The notes beneath the pieces were generated by a model that was not told where the DNA came from, did not search any database, and worked only from the letters and a program-made list of their open reading frames with translations. A stretch of 64,000 bases of DNA from Variovorax sp. PCZ-1 (GTDB lineage: Bacteria > Pseudomonadota > Gammaproteobacteria > Burkholderiales > Burkholderiaceae_C), in contig NZ_JAHCDN010000003.1 of the NCBI RefSeq assembly GCF_018413605.1, positions 186,001 through 250,000 on the forward strand, in the 5' to 3' direction. Position numbers and translations under genes: made by a program. Of the stretch, positions 51,789 through 61,672 are shown in pieces. How positions within the stretch are numbered: position 1 is the first letter of the stretch; every line of letters starts with the position of its first letter.

Positions 51789-52955
51789 ATGAAAATCCAC
51801 GAGTACCAAGGCAAGGAAATCTTGCGTCAATTCGGCATCCCCGTGCCGCGCGGCATCGCTGCGTTTACCGTGCAAGAGGCCATTGAAGCTGCACAAAAGC
51901 TGGGCGGCCCGGTTTGGGTGGTGAAAGCCCAAATCCACGCGGGTGGCCGTGGCAAGGGCGGCGGCGTGAAAGTGGCCAAGACGATTGACGATGTGAAAGC
52001 CCGCGCGACCGACATTTTGGGCATGCAGCTCGTCACGCACCAAACAGGTCCAGAAGGCCAAAAAGTGCGTCGCCTCTACATTGAAGATGGCGCAGACATT
52101 CAAAAAGAATATTACCTCTCGATCGTGACCGATCGCGCCACGCAGAAGGTTGCCTTTATCGCCTCAAGTGAAGGCGGCATGGATATCGAGCAAGTGGCGC
52201 ACGATACGCCTGAGAAGATCATCACCATCTTCGTTGATCCACTTGCTGGCTTGACCGATGCACAATGCGCTGAGATCGGCAAAGGCATTCAGATGCCCGC
52301 TGATTCGCAGGCGCAGTTTGCCGATGTCTGCAAAAAGCTCTACAAGTGCTACATGGACACCGATGCGTCGCTGGTGGAAATCAACCCCTTGAACCGCACC
52401 AGCAAAGGCGAGATCATCGCTTTGGATTCCAAATTCAACTTTGACTCCAACGCCCTGTTCCGTCACCCAGAAATCGTGGCCCTGCGCGATTTGGATGAAG
52501 AAGACGCGGCCGAAGTGGAAGCTTCTAAATTCGATCTGGCCTACATCAGCTTGGATGGCAACATCGGCTGCCTGGTCAACGGCGCAGGCCTGGCCATGGC
52601 CACGATGGACACCATCAAACTCTACGGCGGCGAGCCAGCCAACTTCTTGGATGTGGGCGGCGGCGCCACCCCTGAGAAAGTCACCGAAGCTTTCAAGATC
52701 ATGCTGAAGAACCCCAAGGTCAAGGCGATTCTCGTCAACATCTTCGGCGGCATCATGAAATGCGACACGATTGCCACTGGCGTGATCACTGCTTGCAAAG
52801 CCACCAACCTCAATGTGCCCCTGGTCGTGCGCATGAAGGGCACCAATGAAGAGCTGGGCAAGAAGATGCTGGCCGAGAGCGGCCTGCCGATCATCAGTGC
52901 TGACAGCATGGCTGAAGCTGCTGAAAAAGTCATGATCGCTGTCAAGAAAGCCTAA
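51789..52955 (+). CDS. sucC: Succinyl-CoA synthetase, ADP-forming, beta subunit
   Basis: 388 residues, standard length. [21 protein letters not shown] start, ATP-grasp domain with [16 protein letters not shown], and the C-terminal [10 protein letters not shown]. With SucD it makes succinate and ATP from succinyl-CoA in the TCA cycle. sucD follows after nine bases. Confidence 0.97.
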   Translation: MKIHEYQGKEILRQFGIPVPRGIAAFTVQEAIEAAQKLGGPVWVVKAQIHAGGRGKGGGVKVAKTIDDVKARATDILGMQLVTHQTGPEGQKVRRLYIEDGADIQKEYYLSIVTDRATQKVAFIASSEGGMDIEQVAHDTPEKIITIFVDPLAGLTDAQCAEIGKGIQMPADSQAQFADVCKKLYKCYMDTDASLVEINPLNRTSKGEIIALDSKFNFDSNALFRHPEIVALRDLDEEDAAEVEASKFDLAYISLDGNIGCLVNGAGLAMATMDTIKLYGGEPANFLDVGGGATPEKVTEAFKIMLKNPKVKAILVNIFGGIMKCDTIATGVITACKATNLNVPLVVRMKGTNEELGKKMLAESGLPIISADSMAEAAEKVMIAVKKA

Positions 52956-52964
52956 GGAAAAATC

Positions 52965-53858
52965 ATGTCTATCTTCATCAACAAAAACACCAAAGTCATC
53001 ACCCAAGGCATCACCGGCAAGACCGGCCAGTTCCACACGGAAAAATGCCAGGAATACGCCAACGGCAAGAACTGCTTCGTCGCCGGCGTGAACCCGAAAA
53101 AAGCGGGCGAATCGATCTTCAACATCCCCATCTACGCTTCTGTGAAAGAAGCGGCGAGCCAAACTGGCGCCACGGTTTCTGTGATCTATGTGCCCCCAGC
53201 GGGCGCTGCTGCAGCCATTCTTGAGGCTGTGGAAGCGGATCTGGACTTGGCCATCTGCATCACCGAAGGCATCCCCGTGCGCGACATGCTCGAAGTGCGC
53301 AACCGCATGAAGGCCAAAGAAGCCGCTGGCGGCAAGAAAACTTTGCTGCTCGGCCCCAACTGCCCCGGCCTCATCACCCCCGATGAAATCAAAATCGGCA
53401 TCATGCCCGGCCACATTCACCGCAAAGGCCGCATCGGCGTGGTCTCGCGCTCCGGCACGCTCACGTACGAAGCCGTGGCTCAGTTGACGGAAATCGGCCT
53501 CGGCCAATCCAGCGCAGTCGGTATCGGTGGCGATCCGATCAACGGTTTGAAGCACATCGATGTGATGAAGGCTTTCAACGACGATCCGGACACCGACGCC
53601 GTCATCATGATCGGCGAAATCGGCGGCCCTGATGAAGCCGAAGCGGCTCGCTGGTGCAAAGCCAATATGAAAAAACCGATCGTCGGCTTCATCGCTGGCG
53701 TCACAGCCCCTCCCGGCAAGCGCATGGGCCACGCTGGCGCGCTGATCTCCGGTGGCGCGGATACGGCGGATGCCAAGCTTTCCGTGATGGAAGAGTGCGG
53801 CTTCAAAGTGACCCGTAATCCTTCTGAAATGGCTAAGCTGCTCAAAGCTATGCTGTAA
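52965..53858 (+). CDS. sucD: Succinyl-CoA synthetase, alpha subunit
   Basis: 297 residues. Starts [20 protein letters not shown]; CoA-binding Rossmann part, [10 protein letters not shown], and the phosphohistidine region [11 protein letters not shown]. Partner of SucC; a strong terminator follows. Confidence 0.97.
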   Translation: MSIFINKNTKVITQGITGKTGQFHTEKCQEYANGKNCFVAGVNPKKAGESIFNIPIYASVKEAASQTGATVSVIYVPPAGAAAAILEAVEADLDLAICITEGIPVRDMLEVRNRMKAKEAAGGKKTLLLGPNCPGLITPDEIKIGIMPGHIHRKGRIGVVSRSGTLTYEAVAQLTEIGLGQSSAVGIGGDPINGLKHIDVMKAFNDDPDTDAVIMIGEIGGPDEAEAARWCKANMKKPIVGFIAGVTAPPGKRMGHAGALISGGADTADAKLSVMEECGFKVTRNPSEMAKLLKAML

Positions 53859-53879
53859 TCGTTTCGTGCACCGACAAGG

Positions 53880-53913
53880 CGGCGGCTCTTGCAAGAGAGC
53901 CGCCGTTTTTTTT
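53880..53913 (+). terminator. Rho-independent terminator after sucD
   Basis: Stem CGGCGGCTCT / AGAGCCGCCG with a six-base loop, followed by eight T residues. Confidence 0.95.
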
Positions 53914-54010
53914 GGCGGCATGGCTTGCACATGTCAGCAAATACGTAGGATTACGCGGCGCAAGCCGCTTTGTAGCCGCTACACTCATGCCCTGGATATT
54001 CAATGGTTTT

Positions 54011-54073
54011 TTAAAGCCTTTTGAGCACTTGGCCGGCACAGAATCTGCGCGAAGTGCTATTAAATTTATAGTA
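54011..54073 (+). repeat. Interspersed palindromic repeat upstream of the TerC gene
   Basis: TTAAAGCCTTTTGAGCACTT, GGCCGGCACAGAATCTGC, then GAAGTGCTATTAAATTTATAG. It ends 13 bases before the TerC start and so may overlap its promoter or leader. Confidence 0.9.
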
Positions 54074-54086
54074 ATTTGGAGATAGC

Positions 54087-54785
54087 ATGGAAGAGTTCAT
54101 GACAGGTGCGTTTTGGCTAGCCGTTGGCCAAATCATCATGATTGATATCTTGCTCGGCGGCGACAATGCCGTGGTGATCGCGCTGGCCTGCCGCAATTTG
54201 CCCGAAAAGCAGCGCAAACTGGGCATCATCTACGGCACGATCGGTGCGATTGTGCTGCGCGTGATCCTGATCGCCTTTGCGCTGGCCTTGCTGGCCATTC
54301 CTTACTTGAAAATCGTTGGTGCAGCGCTGTTGATCTATATCGGTATCCAGCTTCTGCTCCCCGAAGACGAAGAGGCGCACAACATCAACCCCAGCGACAA
54401 GCTCTGGGGCGCGGTCAAAACCGTGATCGTGGCCGATTTGGTCATGAGCGTGGACAACGTGATCGCCATTGCCGGAGCGGCGCAGGGCGCGGGTCAAGCG
54501 CATCAGCTGCCCTTGGTGATTTTTGGCCTCTTGGTCAGCATTCCGATCATCGTTTGGGGTAGCCAGATTGTTTTGAAACTCATGGAGCGTTTCCCCATCA
54601 TCATCACGCTCGGCGCCATGCTGCTGGGCTGGATCGCCGGTCAGATGGCCTATACCGATATCGCGCTCCAAGGCATTCGCCCCGAAGGCAAGATGTGGGA
54701 ATACACTTGTGCAGCGATTGGTGCATTACTGGTCCTGTTGGTCGGCCAATATTTGCAGCGCCGAGCGCAAAAAAGCACAAAGTAA
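54087..54785 (+). CDS. TerC-family integral membrane protein
   Basis: 232 residues, about seven membrane segments. Family motifs with acidic residues in the membrane: DILLGGDNAVVIALACRN and DLVMSVDNVIAIAGAA. Related to YjbE/Alx, proteins connected with manganese export or metal homeostasis. A hairpin (54788-54822) follows the stop. Confidence 0.9.
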   Translation: MEEFMTGAFWLAVGQIIMIDILLGGDNAVVIALACRNLPEKQRKLGIIYGTIGAIVLRVILIAFALALLAIPYLKIVGAALLIYIGIQLLLPEDEEAHNINPSDKLWGAVKTVIVADLVMSVDNVIAIAGAAQGAGQAHQLPLVIFGLLVSIPIIVWGSQIVLKLMERFPIIITLGAMLLGWIAGQMAYTDIALQGIRPEGKMWEYTCAAIGALLVLLVGQYLQRRAQKSTK

Positions 54786-54787
54786 GA

Positions 54788-54822
54788 GCAAATAACACCG
54801 CAATTGGGTGGTGTTTATTTGC
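54788..54822 (+). terminator. Possible terminator hairpin after TerC gene
   Basis: GCAAATAACACC and GGTGTTTATTTGC pair with one bulged base; no clear T-tract follows. Confidence 0.6.
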
Positions 54823-54998
54823 AACAAAACGCACAAGAGGCGTGACATTTTGCCTTGATTGTCTCTCCCGCGTCTGTTATCGTACCAAGTCAATTTCTTA
54901 GAAAATTTTCAAAAAATTTTCTTCAGGGACAACAACTTAGCGCACTTTTCTGAAAAGTAAATTGAGCAGTGCGTAAATGATGGTCGAGAGGGACAGCT

Positions 54999-57794
54999 GT
55001 GGCGACATCCACACTGAAAAAACGCGGTAATTTTTGGCGCGCTGACTGGTTTGTTGGCGTGTTGGTGGTCGTTGCCGTCCTGATCTTGCATCAAATGGGC
55101 GATCTGATCGGCACACTCGAGCGCCGCTACTACGATTTCGCCAGCACATCAAACAGCCGACAACCCTCCGACAAAATCGCTGTGATTGCGATTGACGACA
55201 CCAGCATCGCCAATATCGGCCGCTGGCCTTGGAATCGCGAAGTGCATGCGCAGATGACCGACATGCTCTCGGGCGCAAAAGCCAAGGTGATCGCCAATAC
55301 CACTTTCTTTTTTGAGCCGCAAACAGACCGTGGCTTGGCCTACATCCGCAAAATCAAAGAAACCTTGGGTGCGCCAGACCCATCTAACCCACAGCCGGCC
55401 ATTGAGCAAGCGGGCAAAGTGATTGCCGAGGCTGAGGTCGCACTGGATAGCGATGCTAAGTTGGCAGCCAGTATTGCTAAGGCCAACAACGTCGTACTAC
55501 CCTCGGTTTACAAAATTGGCGAACCCTTGGGTAACCCCGACAAGCCACTGCCAGCTTTTGCTCTGAAGAGCGCAGTAGATGAAAATCAAAACTTTTCCGT
55601 TGCCGCCATTTCTGGCCAGCAACCTTTGGATGCTCTAGGTAATAGCGCTGTGGGTGTTGCGCATTTGAACCAATGGCTCGATGTGGATGGCGCAGTGCGT
55701 TATGAGCCATTGCTGGTCAACTACTACGGCAAGGCTGTGCCATCCATGTCATTGTTGGTGGCTGCAAAAAGCCTCAACCTGAACGCCAGCGATATCAAAC
55801 TTAATTACGGTGAGTCTGTTCAGATTGGCAAACTCAAGGTCAGAACTGATGATGCTGCCTTGATGCTGCCGCAGTTCTACAAAACCAGCGCCGACAAACG
55901 CGCTTTCCCTGTTGATTCCTTCTTTGATGTGCTCAGCGGCAAGATTCCTGCGAGCAAGTATGAGGGCAAGATTGTGATCATTGGCGCCACGGCCGCAGGT
56001 GTGGGCAACATCTTCCCCACCCCCGCTGCCAAAGACATGAGCCCTGCAGAGACCATTGCGCATGTGACTTCCAGCATCTTGAATGAGCACTTTATCGTGC
56101 AGCCTGCTTGGGGGTTGTGGATTTCTTTGCTGGCGTTTTTGATGGTGGCGGCTTACTTGATCGCTGTGTTGCCGCGTCTGTCCGCAGGCATGGGCGCGGG
56201 TGTGACTGCTGTGCTGTTTGTGCTGTTGTTAGGCATAGAGTTTGGCCTTCTCTCGGGCGTTGCCATGTGGCTCAAGCTGGTTTTGCCCGCTGCACTGCTC
56301 TTAATTGGCCACCTGACACTCACCACCAAGCGCTTCTTGGTCACAGAGGCAGGCAAAGTCAAATCTGACGAAGAATCTGCTGAGACTAACCGCATGATGG
56401 GTTTGGCGATGGCTGGGCAGGGGCGTTTGGATGAAGCTTTTGATCGCTATCGCCGAGTACCTGCATCGAGCGCATTGCTTGATAACCTAGGCAACTTGGC
56501 GCTTGATTTTGAGCGCAAGCGCCAGTTCAATAAAGCGCAAGCCGTGTATGAGCACATGGCCAGTCTGGATAAAAACCACAAAGGCCTGCAAGACAAACTC
56601 AACCGCGCCAAAAACCTGTCTGAAACCGTGATTTTGGGTGGCGGGAATGCGCACGCGGGCGGCACGATGCTGCTCGATGGTGGTGGTGTAGAAAAACCGA
56701 TGTTGGGTCGCTATCAAGTCGAGAAAGAGCTGGGCAAGGGCGCAATGGGCGTGGTGTATTTGGGTAAAGATCCCAAGATCGGTCGCGTGGTGGCCATCAA
56801 AACCATGGCGCTCTCGCAAGAGTTTGAGGGCGATGAGCTGCAAGATGCCCGCGAGCGCTTCTTCCGCGAAGCCGAAACCGCTGGCCGCTTGCAGCACCCG
56901 AATATCGTCACGATCTACGACGCCGGCGAAGAGCACGATCTGGCCTACATCGCCATGGAATTCCTCAAAGGCAAGGATTTGGTGGATTACAGCAAGGATG
57001 GCAATTTGCTGCCGATGCTGCGCGTCGCTTCGATTGTTGAACGCGTGGCAAAAGCATTGGCCTATGCGCATCAAAACAGCGTGGTGCACCGCGATATCAA
57101 GCCAGCCAACGTGATGTATGAGCACAGTTCAGACACGGTGAAAGTGACCGACTTCGGCATTGCCCGCATCACGGATTCCAGCAAAACCAAAACCGGCCTC
57201 GTGTTGGGCACACCGAGCTTCATGAGCCCTGAGCAAATTGCAGGTAAAAAAGTCGATGGCCGCTCTGATTTGTATTCCCTGGGTGTCATGCTCTTCCAAA
57301 TGCTCGCCGGTGTGTTGCCTTTCCGTGGCGACTCGATGGCCGAGCTGATGTACAAGATCGCTAATGAAGAAGCCCCCGATATCCGCGTGATCCGGCCTCA
57401 GATTCCCGAAAAACTGGCCGATGTGGTGGCGATGAGCCTGTCCAAGCGTCCCGAGACGCGCTATCAAGACGGTGAGCAATTCGCTGCCGATCTGCGCGCA
57501 GTGATGAGCTTGCTAGGCGATGCCGGTGACACTTGGGTGGCCAAGCAAGATGCGGCATCCCCGGCAGTTGGCGCGAATGACAAAACCCAGGTGATGACTG
57601 CGGCAGCCGGTGCAGACATGGCTACGCAAGTGTTCAGCCGAGACAATCAAGCCACCGAGCCTGCACCTTTAGGCAGTCACGAGGCATACGCCGCCACGCA
57701 AAAATTCACCCCGGCCAGCAGTGCCTCAAAACCTGCAGACGATCCGTTTGAGAAAACCATGGTCTCGCGCCCTCCCAGTCAGGGTAATACATAA
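54999..57794 (+). CDS. CHASE2-domain transmembrane serine/threonine protein kinase
   Basis: 931 residues from GTG with GAGAGGGA six to thirteen bases upstream. TM1 about 16-33, a periplasmic CHASE2 sensor about 40-360, three further membrane segments about 368-445, a TPR-like stretch about 460-545, then a Hanks-type kinase about 568-840: Gly-rich loop GKGAMG, HRDIKPANV (about residue 697), DFG in VTDFGIAR, and GTPSFMSPEQ. A Thr-rich tail ends with EKTMVS (Thr920), a likely autophosphorylation site. Sits upstream of a PP2C phosphatase and an FHA protein, its probable antagonist and reader. Confidence 0.92.
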   Translation: MATSTLKKRGNFWRADWFVGVLVVVAVLILHQMGDLIGTLERRYYDFASTSNSRQPSDKIAVIAIDDTSIANIGRWPWNREVHAQMTDMLSGAKAKVIANTTFFFEPQTDRGLAYIRKIKETLGAPDPSNPQPAIEQAGKVIAEAEVALDSDAKLAASIAKANNVVLPSVYKIGEPLGNPDKPLPAFALKSAVDENQNFSVAAISGQQPLDALGNSAVGVAHLNQWLDVDGAVRYEPLLVNYYGKAVPSMSLLVAAKSLNLNASDIKLNYGESVQIGKLKVRTDDAALMLPQFYKTSADKRAFPVDSFFDVLSGKIPASKYEGKIVIIGATAAGVGNIFPTPAAKDMSPAETIAHVTSSILNEHFIVQPAWGLWISLLAFLMVAAYLIAVLPRLSAGMGAGVTAVLFVLLLGIEFGLLSGVAMWLKLVLPAALLLIGHLTLTTKRFLVTEAGKVKSDEESAETNRMMGLAMAGQGRLDEAFDRYRRVPASSALLDNLGNLALDFERKRQFNKAQAVYEHMASLDKNHKGLQDKLNRAKNLSETVILGGGNAHAGGTMLLDGGGVEKPMLGRYQVEKELGKGAMGVVYLGKDPKIGRVVAIKTMALSQEFEGDELQDARERFFREAETAGRLQHPNIVTIYDAGEEHDLAYIAMEFLKGKDLVDYSKDGNLLPMLRVASIVERVAKALAYAHQNSVVHRDIKPANVMYEHSSDTVKVTDFGIARITDSSKTKTGLVLGTPSFMSPEQIAGKKVDGRSDLYSLGVMLFQMLAGVLPFRGDSMAELMYKIANEEAPDIRVIRPQIPEKLADVVAMSLSKRPETRYQDGEQFAADLRAVMSLLGDAGDTWVAKQDAASPAVGANDKTQVMTAAAGADMATQVFSRDNQATEPAPLGSHEAYAATQKFTPASSASKPADDPFEKTMVSRPPSQGNT

Positions 57795-57851
57795 GGCTGC
57801 TGATTCCAGGCAGATTTGCTCCCGAAAGCCGCTATAGTTCGTTATTAATTC

Positions 57852-58637
57852 ATGATTTACCAGTTTTCTCTCAGTACCGACCCCGGCCTATCCCGCGATA
57901 ACAACGAGGATTCGGTGGTTTTTGACACGCCGACCCAGTTGGCCGTGCTGGCCGATGGCATGGGTGGCTACAACGCGGGAGAAGTCGCCAGTGGTATGGC
58001 CACAGCCTTCATCAAATCAGAAATGAGCCGTTGGCTCTCGCAGGCTGGCAAAAATGCCAATGCGCGTGAAGTGCGTCGAGCCTTAGAAATTTGTGTAGAC
58101 AACGCCAACCGTTCTATTTTCAACGCGGCAAATTCCAATCCTCAATACACAGGTATGGGCACCACCCTGGTGGTGGGCGTGTTTCAAGATGGCCGTTTGA
58201 TGCTGGGTCATATTGGCGATTCACGTTGTTATCGTTTGCGTGGCAATGAGTTGTCGCAAATCACCAAAGACCACTCCTTGCTACAAGAGCAGATGGATGC
58301 TGGTCTGATCACGCCAGAGCAGGCTGCGACATCGCTGAACAAAAATCTCGTCACACGTGCACTGGGCGTGGAAGATGTGGTGATGCTGGAGACCAACGAG
58401 CACCGCACTGAGGTCGGCGACCTCTACCTCATGTGCTCGGATGGCTTGTCTGACATGGTTACAGACGAAGGCATCGCTGATATCATGCGAGTAGATGAAG
58501 ATTTAGAAACCAAGGCAAAGGCCTTGGTGGATGCGGCTAACGCCGGTGGTGGCAGAGACAACATCTCTGTGCTGCTGGTGAAAGCCAAGGATGGGCAGAG
58601 CAAGCGCGGCTTGATGTCGCGTCTGCTGGGCAAGTAA
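57852..58637 (+). CDS. PP2C-family serine/threonine phosphatase
   Basis: 261 residues. Metal-binding motifs DNNEDS, DGMGGYNAGE, GHIGDSRCY, CSDGLSDMV and GRDNISV are all present. It removes phosphate from the kinase and its substrates. It starts 58 bases after the kinase gene and a weak repeat-like sequence lies in that gap. Confidence 0.94.
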   Translation: MIYQFSLSTDPGLSRDNNEDSVVFDTPTQLAVLADGMGGYNAGEVASGMATAFIKSEMSRWLSQAGKNANAREVRRALEICVDNANRSIFNAANSNPQYTGMGTTLVVGVFQDGRLMLGHIGDSRCYRLRGNELSQITKDHSLLQEQMDAGLITPEQAATSLNKNLVTRALGVEDVVMLETNEHRTEVGDLYLMCSDGLSDMVTDEGIADIMRVDEDLETKAKALVDAANAGGGRDNISVLLVKAKDGQSKRGLMSRLLGK

Positions 58638-58662
58638 ACAAACTCAACAACAGGAGCCGACC

Positions 58663-59313
58663 ATGCCGAAAATGATCGTGTCGATCGACGGTGTCGTCAT
58701 CAAAGAAGTACAACTGACCAAAGACCGCACCACGCTCGGTCGCCGTCCGTACAACGATATCGTGATTGACAATCTGGCCGTCAGCGGCGAGCACGCTGTG
58801 ATTCAACTCGCCGGTAACGAAGTGAGCCTTGAGGATTTGAACAGCACCAACGGCACCTATATCAACGGCAAGGCAGTGAAAAAGCAACAACTTGCGAACA
58901 ACGACACCATTGAAATAGGCAAGTACAAGATCAAGTATGTCAATGAGCAAGAAGCCGAAGGCTTCGAGCGCACGATGGTGATCAAGGCTGGCTCTGCGGG
59001 TCTTGGGGCCACTGCGCCTTCAGCTGCGCCAAGCATGCCTGCTGCGCCTGCAGGAAACGCGGCCATCAAAGTGCTTTCGGGCGCGGCAGCAGGCCGCGAA
59101 GTACCGCTTGTGAAGGTCGTGACCACCATCGGCAAACCAGGCGTTGCGGTGGCAGCGATCACCAAACGCCCCCATGGCTTCGTTGTTGCACATGTCGAAG
59201 GTTCGAGCAAGCCGACATTGAACGGCCAGCCGATTGGTGCTGAACCTGTCACCCTCAAGGATGGTGATGTGTTGGAGCTGGCTGGCACACAAATGCAGTT
59301 TGCTACCGCCTGA
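58663..59313 (+). CDS. Double FHA-domain protein
   Basis: 216 residues. The N-terminal FHA domain about 20-85 has TLGRRPYNDIVIDNLAVSGEHAVI and LNSTNGTYINGKAV, the phosphothreonine-binding loops. A linker carries FERTMVI (Thr104), similar to the kinase tail EKTMVS. A second, more divergent FHA-like region about 130-214 (KPTLNGQPIGAEPVTLKDGDVLEL) follows. It likely reads the phosphorylation state set by the kinase and phosphatase. Confidence 0.9.
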   Translation: MPKMIVSIDGVVIKEVQLTKDRTTLGRRPYNDIVIDNLAVSGEHAVIQLAGNEVSLEDLNSTNGTYINGKAVKKQQLANNDTIEIGKYKIKYVNEQEAEGFERTMVIKAGSAGLGATAPSAAPSMPAAPAGNAAIKVLSGAAAGREVPLVKVVTTIGKPGVAVAAITKRPHGFVVAHVEGSSKPTLNGQPIGAEPVTLKDGDVLELAGTQMQFATA

Positions 59314-59387
59314 ACTGCAGTTTAGGCTGCTAGAAAGCTCTCTGACGCCCTGCTTTGCCTCGCAGACACACAGAGGCTCTTGACATC

Positions 59388-61658
59388 ATGCAACTCTTGA
59401 CCAGGCATTGGCCCCGAATCCTGGTCACGCTCATCCCATTGTTGCTTGCGCTGCTGCATACAGCTAATATCCTTCCCATCACAGTGCTCCAGCGCTTGGA
59501 TGACATCATCTACGACACGCGTTTGCGCGCCACGATGCCCAAAACGCTGGATGATCGTATCGTCATCGTCGATATTGACGAAAAAAGCTTGGCAGAAGTA
59601 GGCCGCTGGCCTTGGGGGCGTAACAAGCTTGCCACGCTGACCGATGAGTTATTTGAGCGGCAAAAAGCCGCCATCGTTGGCTTCGATGTGTTGTTTCCCG
59701 AGCCTGATGAGAGCTCAGGCATGAAGCGCTTAAAGCAACTGGCTGGCAATGAATTGAAGGATCAGCCAGGATTTACGGAACGTTTGAGCCAACTGGAAGC
59801 GAGTTTGGATTACGACGGTTTGTTTGCCAAATCTCTGGAGAAGCGGCCGGTTGTGTTGAGTTACTACTTGACCAGTGATCGCGACGGATTCACCAATGGC
59901 GTATTGCCTAAAGCGGCCATGCAAAAGCAAGCCTTGCAGGGTCGCCCGATCAAGTTTTTTACATTTTCAGGCTACGGTGCCAATATCGAGCAACTGGCCA
60001 AAGCCGCGCCGATGGCGGGATCGATCAATCCTGTGATCGATCCAGATGGGGTGATTCGTGCAATTCCTTTGCTGTCTGAATACAAAGGGCAGTATTACGA
60101 ATCTTTTTCCCTAGCGATGTTTCGCGTGCTGACTGGCTTGCCCCAGGTTGAGCCTGGTTTTCCACAAGAGCGTTTTCTTTCGCGCAATTACCAAGGGCTT
60201 GAAAGCATTTTGCTCAAGCAGGACGGCAAGAGCTTGGCGATTCCTGTGGATGATCGCGTGGCTGCGCTCGTGCCTTATCGCGGAGCGGGGAATGTGTCTG
60301 GCGGCTCTTTCAAATACATCTCTGCTGCGGATGTGCTGGCGCGCCGTATGTCCGCAGATGCGCTCAAAGGCAAGATCGTATTGATCGGCACCACAGCGCC
60401 TGGTTTGCTCGATTTGCGCGTCACGCCCGTGGGCGAGACATATCCCGGTGTGGAGGTCCATGCCAACGTCATCTCTGGTTTGCTCGATGGGCGCATCTAT
60501 GTGAAGCCCGATTACGCCGTGGGTTATGAGGTGATTGTGCTGGTGTTTGCCGGCCTGATCTTGGCTTTCGCGCTGCCCTTGCTGTCTGCACCTAAAGCTG
60601 TAGCGCTCAGCGCTGTTGTGATTGCTGCTTTGGTGGGTATGAATTTCTGGCTGTATTTGGGCGCAGGGCTGGTGCTGCCCTTGGCGACAGCCTTGGTGAT
60701 GGCGCTCACGGCTTTTGCGCTCAATATGAGCTACGGCTACTTCGTGGAAAGCAAATCCAAGCGCCAGATTGCCAATCTGTTTGGCACCTATGTGCCGCCA
60801 GAGTTGGTCGATGAAATGGTCAAAGACCCCGACAGCTACAACATGAAGGCCGCAAGCAAAGAGCTCACCGTACTCTTTTGCGATATGCGCGGCTTCACCA
60901 AAATGAGCGAGACGATGGAGCCCACACAATTGCAGGGCTTGCTCAACGATGTGTTCAGTCGCTTAACGAATGTGATCCGTAACAACCGGGGCACGATCGA
61001 TAAATACATGGGCGATTGCGTGATGGCCTTCTGGGGAGCACCTGTGGATTCCCCTGAGCATGCCGCGCTGGCTGTGAAAGCCTCGATGGAGATGGCGGGT
61101 GAGGTGCGCAAAATCAATGAAGAGCACCGCAGCAAAAACTTGCCAGAAATTGGTATTGGCATCGGTCTGAACACCGGCATGATGTGTGTGGGCGATATGG
61201 GCTCAAGTATTCGCAAAAGCTACACCGTGATTGGTGATTCGGTGAATCTGGGCTCACGCTTGGAGGGTTTGTCCAAGACCTATGGCGTAGATATCGTCGT
61301 GGCTGAAAGCACCAAAAAACTTGCGCCTGACTTTGCATGGCAAGAGCTGGATCGCGTGCGAGTGAAAGGCAAGGATCAGGCCGTCACCATCTATTGGCCT
61401 TTGGCACCGCTGGATCGCTTGCCAAAGGAGCTGGGCGATGAAATCAAGCTATGGAACACGTTCTTGAAATCGTATCGCGCTCAGGATTGGGAGCAATGCG
61501 ATCTGCACATGCTCAATATTGAGCGTAGCCAAATAGCCAAGAGCGGCAAAACTGCGAAAAAATACCTTTACCAACTGTACTCAGAGCGTGTAGCCTCTAT
61601 GCGTCAGCTGCCATTTGACCCGAGTTGGGATGGCGCAACAAATTTTGAGACGAAATAA
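59388..61658 (+). CDS. CHASE2-domain adenylate/guanylate cyclase
   Basis: 756 residues from the ATG at 59388 (a TTG upstream is less likely). TM1 about 10-30, a periplasmic CHASE2 domain about 35-360, three membrane segments about 375-460, and a class III cyclase domain about 490-645: VLFCDMRGFT (metal Asp), DKYMGDCVMAFWG, and YTVIGDSVNLGSRLE. The Lys in DKYMGD and Thr in SYTVIGD favour ATP over GTP. It shares the CHASE2 sensor type with the kinase three genes upstream, so both may sense the same signal. Confidence 0.93.
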   Translation: MQLLTRHWPRILVTLIPLLLALLHTANILPITVLQRLDDIIYDTRLRATMPKTLDDRIVIVDIDEKSLAEVGRWPWGRNKLATLTDELFERQKAAIVGFDVLFPEPDESSGMKRLKQLAGNELKDQPGFTERLSQLEASLDYDGLFAKSLEKRPVVLSYYLTSDRDGFTNGVLPKAAMQKQALQGRPIKFFTFSGYGANIEQLAKAAPMAGSINPVIDPDGVIRAIPLLSEYKGQYYESFSLAMFRVLTGLPQVEPGFPQERFLSRNYQGLESILLKQDGKSLAIPVDDRVAALVPYRGAGNVSGGSFKYISAADVLARRMSADALKGKIVLIGTTAPGLLDLRVTPVGETYPGVEVHANVISGLLDGRIYVKPDYAVGYEVIVLVFAGLILAFALPLLSAPKAVALSAVVIAALVGMNFWLYLGAGLVLPLATALVMALTAFALNMSYGYFVESKSKRQIANLFGTYVPPELVDEMVKDPDSYNMKAASKELTVLFCDMRGFTKMSETMEPTQLQGLLNDVFSRLTNVIRNNRGTIDKYMGDCVMAFWGAPVDSPEHAALAVKASMEMAGEVRKINEEHRSKNLPEIGIGIGLNTGMMCVGDMGSSIRKSYTVIGDSVNLGSRLEGLSKTYGVDIVVAESTKKLAPDFAWQELDRVRVKGKDQAVTIYWPLAPLDRLPKELGDEIKLWNTFLKSYRAQDWEQCDLHMLNIERSQIAKSGKTAKKYLYQLYSERVASMRQLPFDPSWDGATNFETK

Positions 61659-61672
61659 GGAAGCCGCGCCTC

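Noticed and set aside
52164-53930. 588-codon open frame on the minus strand across sucC and sucD
   Set aside because: It is antisense to two certain housekeeping genes, has no family resemblance and is explained by codon bias of the coding strand.
57795-57851. Possible additional repeat copy between kinase and phosphatase genes
   Set aside because: Only scattered matches (GGCAGATTTGC, GCTATAG) to the core; not enough to call a copy.
54999-59313. Kinase, phosphatase and FHA trio as a type VI secretion regulatory module
   Set aside because: No T6SS structural gene (tss) is present in the window, and the neighbours are cyclase, phosphodiesterase and pilus-type ATPase.
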